Part shown: positions 58,153 to 64,000 of the stretch, in pieces | How the letters are laid out: the number at the start of each line of letters is the position of its first letter | Numbering within the stretch: position 1 is the stretch's first letter | Assembly (NCBI RefSeq): GCF_036327775.1 | Contig: NZ_CP109598.1 | Span: 1,798,001-1,862,000 of the forward strand | Length of the DNA: 64,000 nucleotides | Origin: Streptomyces sp. NBC_01498 | GTDB taxonomy: Bacteria; Actinomycetota; Actinomycetes; Streptomycetales; Streptomycetaceae | Direction: 5' to 3' | Translations under genes and position numbers: made by a program | Notes under the pieces: model-generated | The model's input: only the letters and a program-made list of their open reading frames with translations | The model's database searches: none | Told to the model about the DNA's origin: nothing

Positions 58153-58716
58153 TCAGCCGGTCGTCCCCCGCAGCTCACGCCACTCGGGGGCGAGGACCGA
58201 CCAGATCTCGTTGTCCTGCCGTTTCCCGTGGTGCACGCTGCTCTCCCGCAGTACCCCCTCGCGGCGCAGACCGAGCCGTTCGGCCGTCCGCACGCTCGGC
58301 AGGTTGGCCGACGACACCACCCACTCCACACGGTGGATGCCGCGGCGTTCCACCGCCCAGTCGACGATGACCCGGACCGCGCGGGTCACCAGTCCGCGCC
58401 CCGTGGCCGCCGGTTCTAGCCAGCAGCCGACCTCGCAGGTGCCCGCGTCGGCGTCGAAGAGCCGGAACATCACGCCGCCGACGAGGGTGCCGTCGAGCCA
58501 GATGCCGTAGAGGCGTCCGCCGTCGGCGGCCTGACTCTCGGCGTACCGGACGAGCATGGCCCGCGCCGAGCCGAGGTCGGTCACGACCTGGGCGAGCCGC
58601 ACATGCTGGTCCACCAGGTCCCGTGCGCGGTCCATGTGGGCCAGGAACTCCTCCGCCTGCCACGGCTCCAGCGGTCTCAGTTCCGCCCCGTCGTCCCCCA
58701 GTGATACGGCGAACAT
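58153..58716 (-). CDS. GNAT acetyltransferase (RimJ/RimL type)
   Basis: 187 aa from ATG 58716, with GAAGG just before it. The RimJ/RimL fold is clear: ELRPLEPWQAEEFLAHMDRA, GTCEVGCWLEPAATGRGLVT (acetyl-CoA loop), VEWVVSSANLPSVRTAERLG, and EGVLRESSVHHGKRQDNEIW. Acceptor unknown; such proteins acetylate N-termini of ribosomal proteins or small amines. It is separated by 46 bases from the preceding membrane protein gene and 103 from the MMPL gene. Confidence 0.9.
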   Translation of the reverse strand: MFAVSLGDDGAELRPLEPWQAEEFLAHMDRARDLVDQHVRLAQVVTDLGSARAMLVRYAESQAADGGRLYGIWLDGTLVGGVMFRLFDADAGTCEVGCWLEPAATGRGLVTRAVRVIVDWAVERRGIHRVEWVVSSANLPSVRTAERLGLRREGVLRESSVHHGKRQDNEIWSVLAPEWRELRGTTG

Positions 58717-58819
58717 CCTTCTTCTCCTCCGGCCTGTGGCGCTTCGCGGGCCCTGCGGGCGGCCCCGACGTCGTGGATGTCCCGAAAGTCGCGGACTCGT
58801 CGGGCCCGGGTGCGGCCGC

Positions 58820-61114
58820 TCACCGCGCCGCGCCCTCCGCACGATCCGCGTGCTCCGCGCCCTTCACGTACGCGACGTGCTCGTCGCGCCCCGCCGGGAT
58901 CCTCCCAGACCCGGTGGGACGGGCCGCGGGCGCCTCGATGCTGATCCGGGGCAGCCATCGGTCGAGCCCCTTCGGCAGCCACCAGTTGGCGCCGCCCAGC
59001 AGGTGCATCAGGGCGGGCACCAGGAGCGTACGGAGGACGAAGGCGTCCAGGGCGACCGCCGCCGCCAGCCCGACGCCGAACATGGCGATGACGCGGTCCC
59101 CGCTGAGGACGAAGGCGAGGAAGACCGAGATCATGATGACGGCGGCCGAGTTGATCACCCGGCCGGTCTCGGCGAGGCCGACCCGTACGGCCCGCCGGTT
59201 GTCGCCGGTCGCGAGCCACTCCTCGTACATCCGGCTCACCAGGAAGACCTGGTAGTCCATGGAGAGGCCGAAGAGGACCGAGACCATGATCACGGGCAGG
59301 AACGGCTCCACGGGCCCCGCGCTGCCGAGGCCGAGGAGTTCGCTGCCCCACCCCCACTGGAAGATCGCGACGACGATCCCGAAGGAGGAGGCGACGGCGG
59401 CGACGTTCATCAGCGCCGCCTTCAGTGGGATGCCGACGGACCGGAAGGCGAGCAGGAGCAGCAGACAGCCGAGGGTGATCACGACGCCGACGAACAGGGG
59501 CAGTTTGCCGACGACGACATCGGCGAAGTCGTCGTAACCGGCGGTGATGCCGCCGACGGAGACCTCCAGGGAGGTGCCGTCCTGGGCGCGTGGCAGCACC
59601 TCCGTACGGAGGCGGTCGACAAGGTCGCTGGTGGCCTTGGACTGGGGTGCCGAGGTGGGGACCACGGTGAGCAGGGCCCGGTCCCCGCTGCCGCTGAAGA
59701 CGATCGGCCCGACCGAGGCGACGCCCGCCGACTCGCGCAGCGTGTCCGGCAGTTGGTCCATCGCGAGCCGGTCGTCGGCGCCGTCCAACTCGGCGACCAG
59801 GGTCAGCGGGCCGTTGACGCCGGGGCCGAAGCCGTCGGCGAGCCGGTCGTACGCCTGCCGGGTGGTGCTGGTGGCGGCGTTGTTGCCCTGGTCGGAGGTG
59901 CCCAGGTGGAGCGAGAACGTCGGCAGGGCGAGCACCAGCATCACGACCACGGCCGCGCCGCCGAGGAGCCGGGGGTGGCGTTCCACGAAGGCGGACCAGC
60001 GGGCGGCGAAGCCGGTGGGCGCCTCGGGCAGCGGACCGTGTGCGGCGAGCCGGGTCCGCTCACGCCGGTTCAGCGCGCGGGCGCCGGTGTACGACAGCAG
60101 GGCCGGCAGCAGCGTCACGGACGCGGCGACGGTGAGCGCGACGGTGAGGGAGGCGGCGATCGCGACGCCGTTCAGGAAGCCCAGCCGCAGCACCAGCATG
60201 CCGAGGAGCGCGACACAGACGGTGGCCCCGGCGAACACGACGGCGCGCCCCGTGGTGGCGACGGCCTCCGTGGCGGCCTCGGTGACCGTCAGGCCCTGTT
60301 TGAGGCCCTTGCGGTGTCTCGTGACGATGAACAGCGCGTAGTCGATGCCGACGCCGAGCCCGACGAGCAGGCCGAGCATCGGGGCGAAGTCCGCGACGGT
60401 CATGACCTGGCCGAGGAGCGCGATGCCCGCGTACGCCGTCCCGACCGACACGAGCGCGGTGGCGAGGGGCAGCAGGCTCGCCGCGAACGAGCCGAAGGCG
60501 AGGAAGAGGACGACGGCGGCGATGGCGACGCCCACGATCTCCGCCGTGTGGGCGGTGGTGCCCTCGGTGAGTGCGACGGCGCTGCCGCCGAGTTCTACCT
60601 GGAGATCGTCGGTGGCCGCTTTCTTCGCGGTGTCGACGAGGGCCCGCGCCTGGGCGGCGGGGATGTCGTCGACCTGCTGCTCGAAGGTCACGACGGCGTA
60701 CGCGGTGCGGCCGTCCTCGCTGATCTGACGGGCGCCCTCGCCGTCCTCCGGTCCGGTGGCGCCGCCGGACGCCCCGGCACCGCCGGGGATGACGTAGGGG
60801 CTCAGCACGCCCGCGACTCCGGGCAGTTCGGCGATCTCGCCCAGCGCGACGCCCATGCGCAGTTCGATGTCGTCGGCGCGGACGGAGCCCCGTTCGGTGT
60901 GCCAGACGACGGTGTCGGCGTCGCCGCCCCGGTCGGGGAACGCCTTCTCCAGGACGGCGACGGCGTGGCCGGACTCGGTGCCGGGGGCGTCGTAGTCGTT
61001 GGAGTACGACGTTCCGGCGACGACGGCGCCCGTGGCGGTGGCGCCGAGGGCGAGCAGCCAGAGGAGGACGACCAGGAGCCGGTGTCCGACGCACCACCGC
61101 GCGAGTGTTGCCAA
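58820..61114 (-). CDS. MMPL-family exporter
   Basis: RND-superfamily membrane exporter of the MMPL type, 764 aa from TTG 61114, with GGAGCAG about 7 bases upstream. Two halves each with a first helix, a large periplasmic loop and five clustered helices; the first cluster includes VGLGVGIDYALFIVTRHRKG and the second FGLSMDYQVFLVSRMYEEW, with the Asp-Tyr pairs of proton-coupled RND proteins. Likely exports a lipid or hydrophobic compound. The N-terminal half has an ALVDTAKKAATDDLQVELGG loop. Confidence 0.92.
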   Translation of the reverse strand: MATLARWCVGHRLLVVLLWLLALGATATGAVVAGTSYSNDYDAPGTESGHAVAVLEKAFPDRGGDADTVVWHTERGSVRADDIELRMGVALGEIAELPGVAGVLSPYVIPGGAGASGGATGPEDGEGARQISEDGRTAYAVVTFEQQVDDIPAAQARALVDTAKKAATDDLQVELGGSAVALTEGTTAHTAEIVGVAIAAVVLFLAFGSFAASLLPLATALVSVGTAYAGIALLGQVMTVADFAPMLGLLVGLGVGIDYALFIVTRHRKGLKQGLTVTEAATEAVATTGRAVVFAGATVCVALLGMLVLRLGFLNGVAIAASLTVALTVAASVTLLPALLSYTGARALNRRERTRLAAHGPLPEAPTGFAARWSAFVERHPRLLGGAAVVVMLVLALPTFSLHLGTSDQGNNAATSTTRQAYDRLADGFGPGVNGPLTLVAELDGADDRLAMDQLPDTLRESAGVASVGPIVFSGSGDRALLTVVPTSAPQSKATSDLVDRLRTEVLPRAQDGTSLEVSVGGITAGYDDFADVVVGKLPLFVGVVITLGCLLLLLAFRSVGIPLKAALMNVAAVASSFGIVVAIFQWGWGSELLGLGSAGPVEPFLPVIMVSVLFGLSMDYQVFLVSRMYEEWLATGDNRRAVRVGLAETGRVINSAAVIMISVFLAFVLSGDRVIAMFGVGLAAAVALDAFVLRTLLVPALMHLLGGANWWLPKGLDRWLPRISIEAPAARPTGSGRIPAGRDEHVAYVKGAEHADRAEGAAR

Positions 61115-61574
61115 CGGTCTGCTCCCTGGGTCGTCCGGAGAGCCAACTCTGTCATCGAATCGTGATCGTCGGAATGTTTGGTGGGGATACTCACACGATG
61201 GTGACCTGGCGTTCGATCAAAGGGAGCCGGACGTTCCGTTTCGGCCGGAGGTGCTCGCACGCTCGTTCCCGAGGGCCCTCGGGCGCCGCCGGACGCCGCG
61301 CTCCGGCCCTCGACCGTGAACTCCCGCGCCCCGTCGCGGAGATCGGGCGCCTCTGCGCGTCCGGGCGCCAGCGGCGTGTTGCGGGCGGCACCGCCGGACC
61401 CGTGGCGAGGGCCGGCGCCTCCCTCTCGCGCCGAGGCGTCGACCTCCTGAAGAAGTCCTCGTAGGCTCCACAAAGGCTCCACACCACCGCGAGCGACGAC
61501 GACACCCCGCGCCACCGCCCATGAAGCCCCACCGCATGAACCCACCTCATGAAGACGACAGGGACAGCCTGCCC
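61115..61574. other. Divergent spacer between the MMPL gene and the NAD(P)-binding protein gene
   Basis: 460 bases with no supportable gene. It contains the MMPL promoter on its left side, in a relatively AT-rich stretch near 61150-61200 (gtcggaatgtttggtgggga), and a short direct repeat AGGCTCCACA at about 61463 and 61473 on its right side. Confidence 0.5.
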
Positions 61575-62192
61575 ATGAATGTCACCGTGTTCGGCGCCAC
61601 CGGGCGTACCGGACGAGCCTTCCTCACCGCCGCCGCCCGCGCCGGGCACCGCATCACCGCCCAGGTGCGGGAGCCCGCGCGGCTTGGCCACGCCCCCGTC
61701 GACCGGGTGGTGACCGGCAGCCCGTTCGACGAGAGCGCGGTGACGGACGCCCTCACCGGGGCCGACGCCGCCGTGGTGGCGTTCGGCCTCAAGGGCAACC
61801 GGACGACCCCGCTGTACTCGCGCGGCACCGAACTCATCGTGGACGCGATGGGGAAGCTGGGCGTACGACGGCTGATCGTCGTCTCCGAGGCCGGTTACGG
61901 CTCCCACGTACGCGGTGCATCGGGCCGGGTCATCGCCGTCCTCTACCGCACGACGGCCCGCCCCCTCCTGCGGGAACGGGAGGCCCAGGACGCGGTGGTC
62001 CTCACCAGCGGCCTGGACTGGACGGTCGTACGGTCCGGGGCGCTGCACCACGGACCGTCGCGCGGCAACCGCCCGCGCTCCTTCGTCCCGCGCCGGGGTC
62101 TCGCGCCCCGCACCACCTACGCGGACCTGGCGGACCTGGTCCTCGGCGCGCTGGACGACCCGTCGACGTACGGCCGCGACCTGTACCCGTGA
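61575..62192 (+). CDS. NAD(P)-binding SDR-like protein (NmrA type)
   Basis: 205 aa from ATG 61575 (NVTVFGATGRTGRAFLTAAA), a Rossmann nucleotide-binding start with GATGRTG. An ATG 18 codons earlier is also in frame. VVAFGLKGNRTT, RRLIVVSEAGYG and LDWTVVRSGALHHG fit atypical short-chain dehydrogenases of the NmrA/HSCARG-like group, which sense or use NADP(H). Function unknown. Confidence 0.85.
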   Translation: MNVTVFGATGRTGRAFLTAAARAGHRITAQVREPARLGHAPVDRVVTGSPFDESAVTDALTGADAAVVAFGLKGNRTTPLYSRGTELIVDAMGKLGVRRLIVVSEAGYGSHVRGASGRVIAVLYRTTARPLLREREAQDAVVLTSGLDWTVVRSGALHHGPSRGNRPRSFVPRRGLAPRTTYADLADLVLGALDDPSTYGRDLYP

Positions 62193-62210
62193 GGGGCCCT
62201 CGGGGTCCTC

Positions 62211-62723
62211 TCAGGGCCCGTCGGCCACGACCTCGCGCAGATCCTTCGCGTAGTGGCCGATGGCCCTGCGGTAGCTCCGTACGTACGGGTCGTCGCTGGT
62301 CGTCGCCAGCAGCTCCAGCAGGAGCCGCATCGCCTCGTCGTGGCACCCGGTGTTGAACAGCGCCATCGCGAGGAACGTCCGCAGCGCCCCGTCGTCGGGG
62401 AACTCCGCCACCCCGGCGCGCAGGGTCTCCACGGCCTCCTCGTAGCGGCCGAGGACCCGGAAGGTGCTGCCGAGACCGACGTGTGCGCCCCGCCGGTCCT
62501 CGTCGGGGAGGTCCGTGCCCGCCAGCGCGCGTACGTAGTACGGGACGGCCTCCGCCTCCCGGCCCAGCGTGTCGTGGGTCCAGGCGGTCTGATAGGCGAC
62601 CTCCGAGTCGTCCGGGCAGCGGTCCGCGAGGGCGACCAGCAGTTCGCGAGCCCGCTCCGCCTCGCCCCGTGTGCGCAGGCCGACGGCCTCGGCCAGCACC
62701 TCGTCCCTGTTCTGTGCGCTCAT
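62211..62723 (-). CDS. Tetratricopeptide-repeat protein
   Basis: 170 aa, all helical, with three or four TPR units (LAEAVGLRTRGEAERARELL, VAYQTAWTHDTLGREAEAVP, LGSTFRVLGRYEEAVETLRA, RTFLAMALFNTGCHDEAMRL). No signal peptide. A protein-interaction scaffold; partner unknown. Starts at ATG 62723; it is 18 bases from the stop of the neighbouring plus-strand gene. Confidence 0.88.
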   Translation of the reverse strand: MSAQNRDEVLAEAVGLRTRGEAERARELLVALADRCPDDSEVAYQTAWTHDTLGREAEAVPYYVRALAGTDLPDEDRRGAHVGLGSTFRVLGRYEEAVETLRAGVAEFPDDGALRTFLAMALFNTGCHDEAMRLLLELLATTSDDPYVRSYRRAIGHYAKDLREVVADGP

Positions 62724-62796
62724 CCGGGCATTGTCCCAGCGGCCGGCACCGCCCGGGGGGCGCGGCTTCCGCGACGCCGGCCCACCGCCGCCGGGC

Positions 62797-63261
62797 TCAG
62801 TCCCGGTACGGCCACACCAGCAGAACGGGGCAGGGCGCGTGGTCGACCACGAAGCGGGACTCCGGGCCCAGGCTGTGCGGGCCCGGGTGGTCGGGGTCGC
62901 CGTCGCGGGCGCAGATCAGGAGGTCCGCGTCGGCCGCCGCGCGGACGACCTCCTCCTGCGGGCGCCCGTGCCGGTCGAGCAGTTCACAGGGGCGGCCGAG
63001 CCGGTGCGCCGCCTTCTCCAGGAGGTCGGCGCCCGCCGCGCCGGACAGGGCCTCCAGGCGGCTGCCGGGGTCGCGTTCGGGTCCGTGGCCACGGCCGAGC
63101 AGCCCCGCGTAGGCGCGGTGCGCCTCGGCGGCGATGCGGTCGTCGCCGACGTGCAGCAGGACGACATGGTCGTCGGGGGCCCGTCGGCGCGCCGCGTCGA
63201 CGCAGGCGGGCCAGGTGGCGGGGGTGATCCAGACGAGGGCCGTGGTCTTCACGTCAGTCAC
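62797..63261 (-). CDS. Universal stress protein-like (UspA fold)
   Basis: 154 aa from GTG 63261, which overlaps the stop of the transporter gene as GTGA. The fold starts with VKTTALVWITPATWPACVDA and VVLLHVGDDRIAAEAHRAYA, and ends in VDHAPCPVLLVWPYRD, the classical UspA end. The ATP-binding GxxGxxxxxx(S) motif is weak (LGPESRFVVDHAPC). Cotranscription with the transporter suggests a regulatory domain for it. Confidence 0.8.
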   Translation of the reverse strand: MTDVKTTALVWITPATWPACVDAARRRAPDDHVVLLHVGDDRIAAEAHRAYAGLLGRGHGPERDPGSRLEALSGAAGADLLEKAAHRLGRPCELLDRHGRPQEEVVRAAADADLLICARDGDPDHPGPHSLGPESRFVVDHAPCPVLLVWPYRD

Positions 63262-64000
63262 CACTGGAGCGTGCCCCAGAGGGCGACGGTCGAAGCGATC
63301 AGTGTCGCGGGCACGGTGAGCAGCCCGAGCCGGGTGAACTGCCCCAGCGACGGCGCGGAGTCGTGTTCGTGCAGGACACGGCGCCACAGCAGCGTGGCGA
63401 GCGAACCGACGTACGTGAGGTTGGGCCCCAGATTCACTCCGATGAGCGCGGCGAGCACGGGGCCGTGGCCCATCGGCGCCACGACCGGCAGCAGGGCGAG
63501 GATGGCGGGCAGGTTGTTGATCAGGTTGGCCAGGAGGGCGGCGACGGCGGCGATCACGAGCAGGGTCGTGAGGGAGTCACCGGCCGGGAGGATCCGGTCG
63601 ATGCCGGTGTCGAGACCGTTGTCCACGACGGCCTTGACGACGATGCCCAGCGCCAGCACGAAGAGGCAGAAAAGCGGCGAGGCGGCGCGGACGAGCGCGG
63701 GCAGGGTGGTGCGGCGTCCGCGCAGCGCCCGTACGGCGAGGACGGCCGTACCGGCGAAGGCCGCCCAGAGCGGTTCGATGCCGAGCAGGGACGTGACCGC
63801 GAACGCGACGAGGGTCAGGCCGAGGACGACGAGCGTGAACGTCGGTACGGTGCGCGGCGGCGCGTCCTCTTTGGGAGGGTGCGCCCCGGCGGCGAGGTCG
63901 GTCGCGAAGAAGCGGCGCAGCACCACGTACTCGACGGCGATCGCCGCCAGCCACGGGAGCGCCATCAGCAGGGCGAACCGGGTGAAGGAGAGGCCGCTGG
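63258..64000 (-). CDS. ArsB/NhaD-type ion transporter, C-terminal part (runs off the window)
   Basis: Polytopic membrane protein cut by the right edge; 247 codons are visible, ending in a TGA that overlaps the USP-like gene. About six helices with the ArsB/SLC13-like features NLINNLPAILALLPVV and GVNLGPNLTYVGSLATLLW, which match the conserved C-terminal half of ArsB and NhaD-type antiporters. An in-frame ATG at 63965 is internal, since the reading frame continues through the edge with membrane-like sequence (SGLSFTRFALLMALPW). Confidence 0.85.
   Translation of the reverse strand, partial: SGLSFTRFALLMALPWLAAIAVEYVVLRRFFATDLAAGAHPPKEDAPPRTVPTFTLVVLGLTLVAFAVTSLLGIEPLWAAFAGTAVLAVRALRGRRTTLPALVRAASPLFCLFVLALGIVVKAVVDNGLDTGIDRILPAGDSLTTLLVIAAVAALLANLINNLPAILALLPVVAPMGHGPVLAALIGVNLGPNLTYVGSLATLLWRRVLHEHDSAPSLGQFTRLGLLTVPATLIASTVALWGTLQW

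Overview
The window is high-GC actinobacterial chromosome with strong G/C third-position bias, frequent GTG and TTG starts, two conservon operons and the actinobacterial ilvB leader. It reads as a Streptomyces core-chromosome segment. From memory, the gene order runs parallel to the S. coelicolor interval from about SCO5548 down to SCO5511 (cvn1, cvn2, accE/accB, cimA, ilvE, leuB, proline genes, serA, ilvC/N/B, GGDEF-EAL). I saw no tRNA or rRNA gene, CRISPR array, transposase or phage gene.

Layout. 1-1029: the 5' end of an FAH-family gene running off the left edge, and an unannotated 58-codon ORF with a duplicated motif. 1030-12027: two tandem conservons (sensor-like kinase, roadblock protein, DUF742 protein, Ras-like GTPase). 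Parts of their cvnC and cvnD genes are identical at DNA level. 12293-14202: epsilon and beta subunits of an acyl-CoA carboxylase. 14698-27698: carbohydrate genes. These are a secreted GH64 beta-1,3-glucanase with a LacI-type operator, a YceI protein, a TPM-domain membrane protein, and a LacI regulator with a peptide/oligosaccharide-type ABC importer and a GH1 beta-glucosidase. 28050-33095: citramalate synthase, IlvE and LeuB. 33258-39505: a 42-residue conserved-looking protein, a PadR/membrane-protein pair, an AAC(2')-I-type acetyltransferase, a three-gene phospholipid operon and a DUF1206 protein. 39754-43809: proline catabolism with a divergent PucR regulator. 44614-50393: serA and the ilvBNC operon with its leader-peptide attenuator. 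50427-64000: a GGDEF/degenerate-EAL protein, redox enzymes, an MMPL exporter, a GNAT, a TPR protein, a USP-like protein and a truncated ArsB-type transporter.

How the parts work together. cimA, ilvE, leuB, ilvB, ilvN and ilvC supply most steps to isoleucine, valine and leucine. ilvB has a clear leader peptide plus terminator, and cimA has a similar but weaker one. The GH64 enzyme, the Opp/Dpp-type importer and the cytosolic GH1 enzyme could form a beta-glucan oligosaccharide pathway, but the two operators seen there differ, so they probably answer to different LacI proteins. The lacI promoter carries a 36-bp perfect palindrome made of three 12-bp palindromes. putA-pruA with PucR is a self-contained proline-degradation unit.

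Most genes belong to known families. The less explained items are the 58-codon ORF at 271-447, the mosaic identity between the conservons, the triple operator, the unit-length tandem repeats (17, 34, 122 and 152 bp) between genes, and the altered catalytic motifs in the GGDEF-EAL protein and in the phospholipid operon.
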